This document shows, piece by piece, positions 50,957-59,617 of a stretch of 60,349 bases of DNA. Every line of letters begins with the position of its first letter. Position 1 is the first letter of the stretch. The position numbers and the translations under genes were made by a program. This stretch comes from an uncultured Prevotellaceae bacterium (GTDB taxonomy: Bacteria > Bacteroidota > Bacteroidia > Bacteroidales > Muribaculaceae), in NCBI GenBank assembly GCA_947167995.1, contig CAMVKS010000014.1, positions 1 to 60,349 on the forward strand, given 5' to 3'. The notes beneath the pieces were generated by a model. That model had not been told where the DNA came from. It did not search any database and saw nothing but the letters and a program-made list of their open reading frames with translations.

Positions 50957-51805
50957 TTAGAAAATCTTATAGGCAACTTTCACCTGCAAGCTGGGCCAAG
51001 CCTTAAGCCACGATAGCACTTGGGTGATGCCAGCCTCTTTGCCTGAAGATTTGATTTCCTTGCCATTGTTGAGCACAAATTTGGGAGAGCCCCAAAAGAT
51101 GAGGCCGAAGTCTAAGGCGAAACTGAGGCGGTGATTCTGGGCGATGTGCTTGCCAACGCCGATTCCAAGGTAGGGCTTCACAACGTTGGTCTTCATCATC
51201 ACATCGATGTTGCCATTCTCGTCGGCAGTGAAGACGTAGTCTCCAAACTTGAGTCCAATGGGGCTGAAGTGGGTGTCGAAGGCTCGGTTGTAATCGTCGA
51301 CCTTGTTGTTGGCATCGTAGAGGAAGCCAAGGGCACCTTCGTTGGTATTGCGGAAGTGTACAAAGTTCTTACTGCCTATATACAAGCCTGCGGTAAAGTG
51401 GAAACTATCGTTGGTGAAAGGATGAATCTCGGCGAGCAGGAACATGTTCCAGAAGTTGGGCTTGGCTGCGAGTTCTATCTTGTCACACATCTGTGCTCTG
51501 CGCACGGCATCGTCCTCAACGAGTGCGTAGTCTGTAATATCCTCGGCTGTATTGATGGCTTTGAACTTGATGTCACCGAGGTGGAGTCCTGAGTAACCGG
51601 CACGCACCGTGACAAGCCGGTGCACGGGCATGGTGACATCAATGCCGGAGCCTGAGAGTCCTGTGCTTACACCAATGGACAAGTGGTTGAACAGTCCGTC
51701 GGGGCTGAAAAGTTTGTCGTTATTACCCGTTTCGCTCTGAGCGGCAACATTCATTGCGCCCAGGGCTGCAGTGAGCATTGTGAGGATGAATATTTTAATC
51801 TTCAT
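50957..51805 (-). CDS. Secreted outer-membrane-type protein
   Basis: A 282-residue protein with a signal peptide (MKIKIFILTMLTAALGAMNVAAQ), a mature region of barrel-like strands (HLSIGVSTGLSGSGIDVTMPV, LVTVRAGYSGLHLGDIKF, VKPYLGIGVGKHIAQNHRLSFALDFGLIFWGSP as a region) and a terminal aromatic (KVAYKIF). No family recognised. It starts 6 bp after the PI-PLC-like lipoprotein gene, so the pair form an operon under copy 2 of the shared upstream block. Confidence 0.78.
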   Translation of the reverse strand: MKIKIFILTMLTAALGAMNVAAQSETGNNDKLFSPDGLFNHLSIGVSTGLSGSGIDVTMPVHRLVTVRAGYSGLHLGDIKFKAINTAEDITDYALVEDDAVRRAQMCDKIELAAKPNFWNMFLLAEIHPFTNDSFHFTAGLYIGSKNFVHFRNTNEGALGFLYDANNKVDDYNRAFDTHFSPIGLKFGDYVFTADENGNIDVMMKTNVVKPYLGIGVGKHIAQNHRLSFALDFGLIFWGSPKFVLNNGKEIKSSGKEAGITQVLSWLKAWPSLQVKVAYKIF

Positions 51806-51811
51806 AGAGCT

Positions 51812-53032
51812 TTATTTGAAAAAAATTTGATTAGATTTGATCAGGAGGTTGGTGAGTGACTGAGTGAGTGGGCGGAATCCGTACAGATAGTCGCTGGTGT
51901 AGGGCGTTCCGCCGTTGACGATAGCGTGCACATAGTCGTGGCAAGCCATGTCCATGGGCATGATACCCACGGTGCCGTCGCTCCTGAGCAAGTCGTCGAT
52001 CACCAGTGGGTGTATGTTGGTGGCGTTAGTGATGTAGCCTCTGGGTGACACCTCGGTGTAGGCCGAGCAGTGGTTCACGATCCAGATGTCCTGGTTGCTG
52101 GCCGTTGCTTCACGGGCACTGTGCATCATGTCGATGACCGTTTTCTTCTTTGTCTCCATGCGCTTCACTGTGGTTGTCTTGTAGTAGTCCTGCTTGTAGA
52201 GAGTGGCCTTGATGGAGAGGTCTTCCATGTTGTAGATAGCACACGAGCGCTGAGCCACGGGGTCGATTTCCTCGTTGACATCGGGGTCCTCATCGGGCCA
52301 GTCGCAGTAGACGATAGGATAATGGAATGCTTCGTTGAGCGGAACGAGGTTGTAGCGGCTCAGGATTAAAACCTTTCCACGCATCTCGCCCACAGTGATG
52401 TCGGGCCTCCAATTGTTGACAAAGAAGCCGTCATACTTGGGCTTGGAAAGAAGCTGGTGCAAGAGCACTGTCCAGTTCTGCTGGCTTTCCATGCCGTTGT
52501 CGGCCTGGATTTTGATGATGAAGAACTCTGATGGGTGTTTGGCGAGGAATTCCTTCATCCAGTCGAGTGCCTGTTCAAATGTCACATTAATTTCGGTAAA
52601 TCCATGTGCGAGCCTGAGGATTTGCCGTTCGGCGGGGGTGGTAGCGAGAGTGTCGATAGACACCACCGGGCGCAGGTCGAAGAACCTGATACCGCTATTC
52701 ATCTGCTCATCAAAGGTGCAGAGCTGGCTTATTGCGGTTATGTTTGAGATGCTCTTCAGCTCGGGCTGATAGAACCCCATTCCTGTCATGGAGTCGTGTG
52801 TGCCAGGAATGCTCAGTTTGCACACCTTGGTGAGGTCCTTAACCATCGATAGCCAGTCCGATGGTGGCGCGGCAAGTTCGTAAGGGTACTTGATGGTGTC
52901 TTGATAACCTTCTGAAAAGAGATAAGGAATGTCAAACGTGTTCTCATTGTAGGCAATTTCCGGATCGTCACAACTGCTCATCGCAACTGCAGTAAGGAAA
53001 ATCAAAATGATAGTAGCAATGTTTTTTCTCAT
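51812..53032 (-). CDS. PI-PLC X-domain lipoprotein
   Basis: A 406-residue protein starting MRKNIATIILIFLTAVAMSSC. The lipobox cysteine is C21, followed by DDPE, which resembles a surface-export signal. The phosphatidylinositol-specific phospholipase C X domain has both catalytic histidines: H79 in LSIPGTHDSM and H143 in LAHGFTEI, with RFFDLRP between them and FFIIKIQADN afterwards. It would cleave phosphatidylinositol or GPI-type lipids, or related substrates, outside the cell. A longer frame to 53140 is in the shared repeat and unlikely. A barrel gene follows at 6 bp. Confidence 0.88.
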   Translation of the reverse strand: MRKNIATIILIFLTAVAMSSCDDPEIAYNENTFDIPYLFSEGYQDTIKYPYELAAPPSDWLSMVKDLTKVCKLSIPGTHDSMTGMGFYQPELKSISNITAISQLCTFDEQMNSGIRFFDLRPVVSIDTLATTPAERQILRLAHGFTEINVTFEQALDWMKEFLAKHPSEFFIIKIQADNGMESQQNWTVLLHQLLSKPKYDGFFVNNWRPDITVGEMRGKVLILSRYNLVPLNEAFHYPIVYCDWPDEDPDVNEEIDPVAQRSCAIYNMEDLSIKATLYKQDYYKTTTVKRMETKKKTVIDMMHSAREATASNQDIWIVNHCSAYTEVSPRGYITNATNIHPLVIDDLLRSDGTVGIMPMDMACHDYVHAIVNGGTPYTSDYLYGFRPLTQSLTNLLIKSNQIFFK

Positions 53033-53058
53033 TTCATTAATTTGTCTGTTTATTACCA

Positions 53059-53218
53059 GTTGGTGGAATAGTTTTGTTAATAACTTGATAGGTAAAGGTT
53101 TGAATGTGTTGTTGATTTTTAGTTGTGAATTATAAGACAACCAAAATCACCGCTATGCACAACTTACTTGCAAATTTCATCAAAATATCTGAGCTATGCA
53201 AGCGTTTCACTCAAGATT
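53059..53218. repeat. Shared upstream block, copy 2 (before the PI-PLC operon)
   Basis: The second copy of the 160-167-bp block described at 50699. It ends 27 bp before the PI-PLC ATG. It keeps the two GCTATGC boxes at 53152 and 53193 with the same 41-bp period, but lacks 9 bp present in copy 1. The rest of 53033-53365 holds an 11-bp tandem repeat and the promoter of the next gene. Confidence 0.85.
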
Positions 53219-53232
53219 ATGAAATTCGGTCA

Positions 53233-53265
53233 ACCTGTTTGAGACCTGTTTGAGACTTGCTTGAG
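53233..53265. repeat. Three 11-bp tandem repeats (ACCTGTTTGAG)
   Basis: ACCTGTTTGAG, ACCTGTTTGAG, ACTTGCTTGAG in direct succession, one helical turn each, in the divergent spacer between the PI-PLC operon and the second DUF3667 gene. They might bind a regulator cooperatively. Confidence 0.7.
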
Positions 53266-53320
53266 ACAGCTCGCATAAACCTTGGAGTTGTGTGCTGCAA
53301 TAACGAAACTCTCTATATAA

Positions 53321-53352
53321 TTTGCCTATCTCAAGAATTTTGATGAACTTTG
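53321..53352 (+). promoter_or_regulatory. Promoter for the second DUF3667 gene (TTTG-N20-GAACTTTG)
   Basis: TTTG at 53321-53324, 20 bp, then GAACTTTG at 53345-53352, one base off consensus. The ATG is 13 bp further on. Confidence 0.6.
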
Positions 53353-53365
53353 CAGTATCCACAAC

Positions 53366-54277
53366 ATGAATATCAAGGCAACATATCGCAAAATCCAGGA
53401 CTGGAAGCACTGGGTGATTGAGCGCATGAAGCAACCGGCAACGCTGCCCCCGGTAGATCATAGCCATCACGTGTGCTTGCATTGCGGATATGGCTACGAC
53501 GGGCGATGCTGCCCTCAATGCGGTATGCCAGCAGGTCACAACAGGTTTACCTTCATGCGCCTGATTCAAAATTTCCTCGACATTTGGGGAATGGGAAACC
53601 GCCCCATGTTTCGCACTATGCTCGACCTCCTGTGGCGACCGGGATACATGATTCGTGACTACCTGGGAGGTCATCATCTGTCCTATTTCCCTCCGTTTAA
53701 GATGCTTGCCGTGTTCACGTTGTTTCTTGTCTTTCTCACCTGGATTTTTGACCTTCAGGACCCTCTCGTTGCCGAAAAGATTGCCAACGGACTTCTTAAA
53801 CTCAAGGAAGTGAAGGGTGTGAAAGAATACACTGCTCGTGTAATAGACATCCTGGCCGAGGCTTTTATTTATCTCGACAAGAATGACCTTTATCGTATTC
53901 TCATCCAGAACGTTTTTGTTGTGCTGGCAACTTGGCTGGTGTTCAGGAAAAAGGGATATAACCTGGTTGAGACGTTCTTCTCGCAAATCTACATCAACTG
54001 CCAGTTCCACATGATAGCAATCGTGATCATGTTGTTCACGATGAAATTGCCACCCACATTTATTATGCCCTACTATGTGCCCATCAATATCACATTCCTT
54101 CTACTGGTAATTGACTACAAGCAACTATATGGAATATCCTTCTGGGGAGCGATATGGCGCACGATTTTAATCTTTGTGATTACATTTGCTGTCTATGCTT
54201 TGCTATTTGTCTTGATAATTATCTCAGCGGGAGCCTTTGATGAAGTAGTGGAGATTACACCACAACTAATCCCATAA
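53366..54277 (+). CDS. DUF3667 membrane protein with zinc ribbon (paralogue 2)
   Basis: A 303-residue protein with a cytoplasmic zinc ribbon (CLHCGYGYDGRCCPQCGMP, two CxxC pairs, about residues 35-53). The conserved bridge DIWGMGNRPMFRTMLDLLWRPGYMIRDYLGG follows, then about five transmembrane helices. It matches the protein at 28977-29978 in order of domains and in key residues (W-G near 71, R-P-G, FPPFKML). The function of the family is unknown. The C-terminal end differs between the two. Confidence 0.85.
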   Translation: MNIKATYRKIQDWKHWVIERMKQPATLPPVDHSHHVCLHCGYGYDGRCCPQCGMPAGHNRFTFMRLIQNFLDIWGMGNRPMFRTMLDLLWRPGYMIRDYLGGHHLSYFPPFKMLAVFTLFLVFLTWIFDLQDPLVAEKIANGLLKLKEVKGVKEYTARVIDILAEAFIYLDKNDLYRILIQNVFVVLATWLVFRKKGYNLVETFFSQIYINCQFHMIAIVIMLFTMKLPPTFIMPYYVPINITFLLLVIDYKQLYGISFWGAIWRTILIFVITFAVYALLFVLIIISAGAFDEVVEITPQLIP

Positions 54278-54341
54278 CTCACACACCGATGCGGGCTTCG
54301 GGCAGGTGCAGGTGTGCATTGTGCATTGAAAAAATGCGCCA

Positions 54342-55280
54342 CTATGCTTTATCGCGGTAGGTATCGATGTGCCTGCTCTTCTTGGTGTCGGCAATCTCAT
54401 CTATCTTTATCAAGATTCCACTCTCCTCCACGCCACCAAACTCGTCGTTGATGGCAGTTCCGAGCATGCGCATGGTGGGCGAGAGGCTCATGTAGGCATT
54501 CACCAGTGGCGGGATGTTGATGCCCTTGCTGCGGATGTAGTTGTTCAGGCGCTTGTAGTCTTCTTTGAAATCGTTTTTCACGAAGAACGATGTGAGCTCT
54601 TTCAGGTCACGACCTGTGTCGAGAGGCTCGATGGGCACCGCAAGCTTGTCACCGTCGGGGAAATACAGGTGCAGGAAGCACAACAGCAGGTTGCGGCAGT
54701 CGACGGGGTAGCTGGTGTACATCGTCATCTTGCCAAAGAGATATTCCAGCTCGGGATGAATCACGGTGAGAGCTCCCAGGCCGTCCCACAGGTTGTCGAG
54801 GGCGAAGATGCCCTTGGCACCCACACGGCTCGACTGATATTCAGGAGTAACAAACGAGCGTCCCAGCTCGATGGCATTGGGGAGGTATCCTTTGATGAAA
54901 GCTGGTGAGAAGCGGAACATGTGCGACATGGCAATCTTGGGTGTGCCATCGTCGTTGAAACGCATGTTGCTGCCCAGGATGTAACGGTAGGCACCTATTA
55001 TCTCGTGAGCCTCGGGATTCCAGACCAGCAATTGCTGGCATGCGGGCTCCATGAGGTCAAACTCGTCGATGTCGCACGCCTTGCCCGTGCCACCGCCAGC
55101 ATGACGGAAGGCAATCTCGCGCAGTCGACCTATCTCGCGCATCACATTGGGCGAGTTGTGGGCATCGACAACATAAATTTCGTTGCCTGCCTTGTTGGTC
55201 TTGCGCAAGAACCTCTCAGGAGTGAGTTCCTGCTCAATGATGTGAGTAGCGATTTTGTCTATTATCTTCTCCTGTGCCAT
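54342..55280 (-). CDS. glsB: GNAT-fold N-acyltransferase, probable glycine-lipid GlsB
   Basis: A 312-residue acyltransferase of the OlsB/hemolysin-like GNAT type (FDLMEPACQQLLVWNPEAHEIIGAYRYILGS as region, SFVTPEYQSSRVGAKGIFALDNLWDGLGAL). The adjacent upstream gene encodes a PlsC-type acyltransferase, 7 bp away. In Bacteroides thetaiotaomicron the same pair, GlsB then GlsA, makes N-acyl-3-acyloxyacyl glycine lipids: GlsB joins a 3-hydroxy acyl chain to glycine and GlsA O-acylates it. By arrangement and sequence this is the same pair. The substrate is inferred from that homology. Confidence 0.82.
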   Translation of the reverse strand: MAQEKIIDKIATHIIEQELTPERFLRKTNKAGNEIYVVDAHNSPNVMREIGRLREIAFRHAGGGTGKACDIDEFDLMEPACQQLLVWNPEAHEIIGAYRYILGSNMRFNDDGTPKIAMSHMFRFSPAFIKGYLPNAIELGRSFVTPEYQSSRVGAKGIFALDNLWDGLGALTVIHPELEYLFGKMTMYTSYPVDCRNLLLCFLHLYFPDGDKLAVPIEPLDTGRDLKELTSFFVKNDFKEDYKRLNNYIRSKGINIPPLVNAYMSLSPTMRMLGTAINDEFGGVEESGILIKIDEIADTKKSRHIDTYRDKA

Positions 55281-55287
55281 ATCGATG

Positions 55288-56115
55288 CTATTGTGTGTTT
55301 TTTAGTTCATAAACCATGGTGCGCAGCTTTTCGGCCTCTTCACGGGCGTGGCGAGTATCAAGTGTCTCCCATTTGACGGGCTTGCCAAAGTAGACGTTGA
55401 AGGTGCAGCCACTGGCCTTGAACATCTCGCCAGGCAAAAGTATCATCTCTAAATTGAACTTTAGGCCCAATCGCTCACGCCATCGTGCCATGCGGTAGAA
55501 GAACTTGCTGTTGTGCCCGTCGAAGTACACCGGGATGATGTCGCGCTTGGAGCTCACAGCATGAGTGACGACAAATTTCTTCCACTCAAGGTCACCTATC
55601 ACGCCTCTCTTGAGCCTGCGCGAGCACAAGCCGGCAGGAAAGGTGAGCATCTGGCGGTTACCCTGATACTGCTCTTCTATCTCCTGGGCGCTGCCCCGAG
55701 ACTGACGGCCATGCTTGTTAACAGGCATGAAAATGTTGTCAAACGGCTTCACCGCCATGAGCAGATCGTTGACAATGAACTTTATCTCACCATCATAGCG
55801 GTGCCCTAAGAGCGATATCAGCCCCATTCCGTCGAGACCTCCCAAGGGATGGTTGCTGGCAAAGATGAAACGACCTTCGCCGGGAATATTTTCCTCGCCT
55901 GTGGCCTTGAGAGTGATGTTGAGGTCGGCAAGTGCGATATCGGCAGCCTCAACTCCCTTTTTGTCGCCAATGTGGGCAAGAATTTTGTTGAGACCATCCT
56001 GACGGATGATGCGCTCGAGCCAATGGATGAGCCACTTGGGGATGTACTTGTAGTGACGAGGCAGACGCTGCCTTATCACACTATCTACATCTATGCGAAG
56101 TGGTTCGGTTCCCAT
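55288..56115 (-). CDS. glsA: 1-acylglycerol-3-phosphate-type O-acyltransferase, probable GlsA
   Basis: A 275-residue PlsC-fold acyltransferase. The acyltransferase motif I is ASNHPLGGLDG, with H89 and D95 five residues apart, instead of the usual HX4D. FPAGLCSRR (motif III equivalent) and IIPVYFDGHNSKF (motif IV region) follow. The paired gene downstream is a GNAT N-acyltransferase (7 bp). Together they match the glycine-lipid pathway (O-acylation of N-acyl glycine). It has a -7 box 24 bp before the start and diverges from a membrane protein. Confidence 0.82.
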   Translation of the reverse strand: MGTEPLRIDVDSVIRQRLPRHYKYIPKWLIHWLERIIRQDGLNKILAHIGDKKGVEAADIALADLNITLKATGEENIPGEGRFIFASNHPLGGLDGMGLISLLGHRYDGEIKFIVNDLLMAVKPFDNIFMPVNKHGRQSRGSAQEIEEQYQGNRQMLTFPAGLCSRRLKRGVIGDLEWKKFVVTHAVSSKRDIIPVYFDGHNSKFFYRMARWRERLGLKFNLEMILLPGEMFKASGCTFNVYFGKPVKWETLDTRHAREEAEKLRTMVYELKNTQ

Positions 56116-56138
56116 GGGTATAAAGTTCTTTTGAATTA

Positions 56139-56146
56139 CAAAGGTA
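56139..56146 (-). promoter_or_regulatory. -7 element for glsA-glsB
   Basis: Reads TACCTTTG on the minus strand, 24 bp before the ATG at 56115. Confidence 0.6.
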
Positions 56147-56296
56147 GAAATTATTAGACAAAATTTTGTATTTAATTCAAAAAAACTTTATTAAAAAACC
56201 GAAAATATTAGCCCATAAAGACACAAAAAAACGCTTTGTCTCGCCACAAAAAGTTTTTTTCTTTCATTTATTTATGGTTGTTTTGGCAGAAAAGGC

Positions 56297-56304
56297 TAAA
56301 TTTG
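56297..56304 (+). promoter_or_regulatory. -7 element for the polytopic membrane protein gene
   Basis: TAAATTTG, giving a transcript start near 56311. This makes the first two in-frame ATGs (56166 and 56276) untranscribed and leaves 56349 or 56409 as the start. Confidence 0.55.
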
Positions 56305-56408
56305 CAAGACTAATTATTGATAGTTCAGGCTGCGCCTTGGCAATTCTCATGCACAGCAAGGCACTGCACTCGGCTTATACTAATTTTCCAAGCATTAACT
56401 TTTGGTGG

Positions 56409-57929
56409 ATGAATGACAGGTTAAACAGCAGCTCGCCCGGCACTCTGCGGCAATCCTTTACCAAGGAGCAACTGATGTTGCTCTTGGGCGAAGTTATTGC
56501 CCTGGCACTTGTTGTGACACTGGCCGCGAGATGGTTCGACTTCGACGGAGCGCTACAGGTTGTCTTGGGATTCACGGTAGCCTATTTAGTGCCTAAATTT
56601 GTATACTCCAATAGCAAGATTGCATGCTCGTGGGGAAAATGGCTGCTACTGATTTTTGCCACCTTGCTTGCCATCTACACCATCCACACCATTGACCTGT
56701 GCACTCGTGTCAGCGACTTTTCTTTCGAGGAACCCGACCTGCATGCCGACGACAGCCGCTACTACAGCTGGGCGCTTTCTAACTACGACGGCCGTTGTGG
56801 CGAGCCCAAACTGCCTTTCAAGGGATTGCCATGGATCATGCTGTGGCTGTGGCGGTTCTTTGGAGTGAGCATTGTGTGGCCACTGGCAATGAACTACATG
56901 TTTACCCTGCTGGCAATTGTGACGACAGGAAAGATCGCCCACCGCATGCTCAGCCATCGCTTCGACAGTTGTGACCCGGCATCAATCGCCGCTACTGCAA
57001 TGCTCATGACTTCATTGCTTTGCTTCTTGATTTCGCAGGGCGTGAGAATACAGAAGGAGGCCGGTTGCATGCTCGGAATCGTAATGGTGGGATACAGCCT
57101 CGCGGGCTTGGTGCAAACCACACAAGCCGGCAAGCGTGAGAAAATGCGCGATTTCGCAGTCTTTGTACTGGGAACGGTGCTGCTTGCAATAATAAGAACC
57201 AATTTTGCCTACTTCGCCATGATAGGCGCAGCGATGATGGCCTTTGCCAACAAAGGAGCACGATGGAAGCGTGGCACGGTGATGGCTGTGACCGCGCTGG
57301 CGATAACATTGCTTTTCAGCATTCTGTTCTCCTACAGCTTCGGACAGCAATTCCGCACTGTCGACGGCGGAGATGCTATGGCGCTGGCCTACAAAATAAA
57401 GGGTTTGCAGACGCCTTACCTCTCTTTCATTGGCGACTACTATCATTATCCCAAGTGGGAGAGAATACTGCTGCTACCCATCTCGGGCGGTGTGCAGTAT
57501 ATCATTCCATTCCCGTGGCTCTATGAGCAAGACCACCTGTCAATCACTCAAGTGCTGCCGCGCATAAGGCTCATGTGGTATTTTGTGGGTGGTGTGAGCA
57601 TCTATTATTTCCTGTTCATCTGCACTGTTCACTACAAGCGTTCCAACTTGGGTGTGTGGGCATGGTGGCCGTTGGCGATTTTCCTCATTATCGCCTATAT
57701 CACCGGGGGCTCGGTGAGCCGATATGCTCTGCCTCTGCAACCGCTGTTTGTGGTGATTGCGCTCTTTGTGTTGCTGCACGTGAAAACCGGTAACTACCGA
57801 CGCACTTTCACCATCTGGATGATTGTTTACTCTTTAGTTTTAGTGGCAACTCTCATCTTCTGCTACCACACCCAGACACAATATCTTAACGAACTTCATG
57901 AGTTCCAAAAAATGAATTCCAAACATTAA
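56409..57929 (+). CDS. Polytopic membrane protein, GT-C-like
   Basis: A protein of 506 residues if it starts at 56409 (526 from 56349; 587 from 56166). About eleven hydrophobic helices. The first large loop contains DLHADDSRYYSWALSNYDG, an acidic cluster similar in placement to that in GT-C glycosyltransferases and mannosyltransferase-like proteins. No family is certain. It is divergent from glsA and is followed 21 bp later by the C1 peptidase gene. Possible roles are lipid-linked glycan transfer or polymerisation. The start was chosen by the promoter at 56297. Confidence 0.75.
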   Translation: MNDRLNSSSPGTLRQSFTKEQLMLLLGEVIALALVVTLAARWFDFDGALQVVLGFTVAYLVPKFVYSNSKIACSWGKWLLLIFATLLAIYTIHTIDLCTRVSDFSFEEPDLHADDSRYYSWALSNYDGRCGEPKLPFKGLPWIMLWLWRFFGVSIVWPLAMNYMFTLLAIVTTGKIAHRMLSHRFDSCDPASIAATAMLMTSLLCFLISQGVRIQKEAGCMLGIVMVGYSLAGLVQTTQAGKREKMRDFAVFVLGTVLLAIIRTNFAYFAMIGAAMMAFANKGARWKRGTVMAVTALAITLLFSILFSYSFGQQFRTVDGGDAMALAYKIKGLQTPYLSFIGDYYHYPKWERILLLPISGGVQYIIPFPWLYEQDHLSITQVLPRIRLMWYFVGGVSIYYFLFICTVHYKRSNLGVWAWWPLAIFLIIAYITGGSVSRYALPLQPLFVVIALFVLLHVKTGNYRRTFTIWMIVYSLVLVATLIFCYHTQTQYLNELHEFQKMNSKH

Positions 57930-57950
57930 GTAAATTAATATTTTATCACT

Positions 57951-59360
57951 ATGAAATCATTTAAGACAATACTATTACTGTTTTTGCTCACCGCCGGGCC
58001 ATCGGCACTGGCTCAAAACAGAGCACAGGGAGGTATCGATGCCGACATGATGAGGCAAATCACTCAACAAGCGGCAAGCCACAACAATGCTGCTTTGAGC
58101 AATGCCATGGCTTCAAATTCTATCGATGACCTCGCACGAAACTACCGCAATTCTAAAATTCACGACACTCACTTCAGCGTGGAGACTCCGGCACAGAACA
58201 TTCACAACCAGCGCTCAAGCGGGCGATGCTGGATGTACTCAAGCTTCAACGTGATGCGCGCCAACTTCGCACGCCGTCACAACGACACGCTGCGTGTGGA
58301 GTATTCACACGACTATCTCTTCTTCTGGGATCAGCTCGAGAAGGCCAACCTCATGCTCCAGGGTGTTATTGACTGCGCCGACAAGCCACTCGATGACCAG
58401 CGAGTGCAGTTCTTCTTCAGCCATCCCATCAACGATGGTGGCACCTTCTGTGGCGCTGCCGACCTGGCCGAGAAATATGGCCTCGTTCCCATCGAAGCTC
58501 AGCCCGAGACCTATAGTGCCGAACGCACCTCGCGCATGAGCCAGTTGCTGTCGTCAAAACTGCGCGAGCAGGGACTCGAACTGAGGAAAATGGTTGCCGA
58601 AGGGAAGTCCAAGAGTGCCATCCGCCAGCGCAAGACCGAGATGCTGGCCGAGATTTACAACATGCTTTGCCTGGCTTTGGGAGAGCCCATCAAGTCGTTC
58701 ACCTATGCCTTCAAGAACAAAGATGGGAAAACCGTGACTCCTGCCCGCACCTACACTCCTCTTGAGTTCTTCCAGGAGACTCAGGGAGGCCCCATCAACG
58801 GCACCTTCATCATGGCAATGAACGACCCTCGCCGCGAGTATTACAAAACCTATGAGGTGGAGTGGGACCGTCACACCTATGACGGGCACAACTGGTGCTA
58901 CATCAACCTGCCCATGGAAGACATTGCACAGATGGCGATAGCATCGCTCAAAGACTCCACTAAGCTCTACTCGAGCTACGACGTGGGCAAGCAGCTCAAC
59001 CGGGATAATGGCTACCTGTCGCTCGACAACTTTGACTACGGCACCTTGTTTGGCACAACCTTCGGCATGAACAAGGCCGAGAGAATTGCCACCTTCGACA
59101 GTGGCTCTACCCACGCCATGACGCTCACGGCAGTAGACCTTGACGAAAACGGAAATCCCATCAAGTGGAAAGTGGAGAACTCATGGGGCGGTGACAGCGG
59201 ACAAAAGGGATATATCATCATGACCAACGACTGGTTCAACGAGTATGCCTTCCGCCTGGTAGTCGACAAGAAATATGTCCCCGAGCACATCCTCAAGGCC
59301 AGCCAGCAGAAACCCATCATGGTAATGCCCGAAGACCCATTGTTCCAGGAGGACAGATAA
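57951..59360 (+). CDS. Secreted C1B cysteine peptidase (bleomycin hydrolase/PepC family)
   Basis: A 469-residue aminopeptidase with a signal peptide (MKSFKTILLLFLLTAGPSALAQ). The catalytic triad is C93 (RSSGRCWMYSS), H388 (STHAMTLTAV) and N410 (KVENSWGG). The region NIHNQRSSGRCW is standard for C1B. The usual members (bleomycin hydrolase, PepC) are cytosolic hexamers; this one carries a signal peptide, as in several Bacteroidota. It removes N-terminal residues from peptides and would act in the periplasm or outside. Gap to the membrane protein upstream is 21 bp. Confidence 0.92.
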   Translation: MKSFKTILLLFLLTAGPSALAQNRAQGGIDADMMRQITQQAASHNNAALSNAMASNSIDDLARNYRNSKIHDTHFSVETPAQNIHNQRSSGRCWMYSSFNVMRANFARRHNDTLRVEYSHDYLFFWDQLEKANLMLQGVIDCADKPLDDQRVQFFFSHPINDGGTFCGAADLAEKYGLVPIEAQPETYSAERTSRMSQLLSSKLREQGLELRKMVAEGKSKSAIRQRKTEMLAEIYNMLCLALGEPIKSFTYAFKNKDGKTVTPARTYTPLEFFQETQGGPINGTFIMAMNDPRREYYKTYEVEWDRHTYDGHNWCYINLPMEDIAQMAIASLKDSTKLYSSYDVGKQLNRDNGYLSLDNFDYGTLFGTTFGMNKAERIATFDSGSTHAMTLTAVDLDENGNPIKWKVENSWGGDSGQKGYIIMTNDWFNEYAFRLVVDKKYVPEHILKASQQKPIMVMPEDPLFQEDR

Positions 59361-59414
59361 TTAAGTTTTAAGTAGGGAAGAGACCTGTCTCATCCACCCC
59401 TATACAAACTAAGC

Positions 59415-59446
59415 AGATGGTGTGTCACAATTGTGGCGCACCATCT
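59415..59446 (+). terminator. Hairpin downstream of the C1B peptidase gene
   Basis: AGATGGTGTG pairs with CGCACCATCT (one G-T) with CACAATTGTG in the loop. It has no T-run, so the call is tentative. Confidence 0.5.
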
Positions 59447-59617
59447 TACATAGTACCATAGCCGTGGAGCAGTGACAGGCAATTGGCCGTAGGCCAAGGC
59501 GTCCCCGAAGGGGGCGAAATGACTAGCCCCACGCCGCGTACCCCAGAGGGGTGCGTGGCGTGGGGTAATGGAACCTCTCTCTCCTTTGGGCCTCGAAGAG
59601 GGCCAAAAACTGCGACA

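Noticed and set aside
53200-53212. Additional parS site (GCGTTTCACTCAAG)
   Set aside because: Only the left half resembles parS; the same holds for copy 1 at about 50848.
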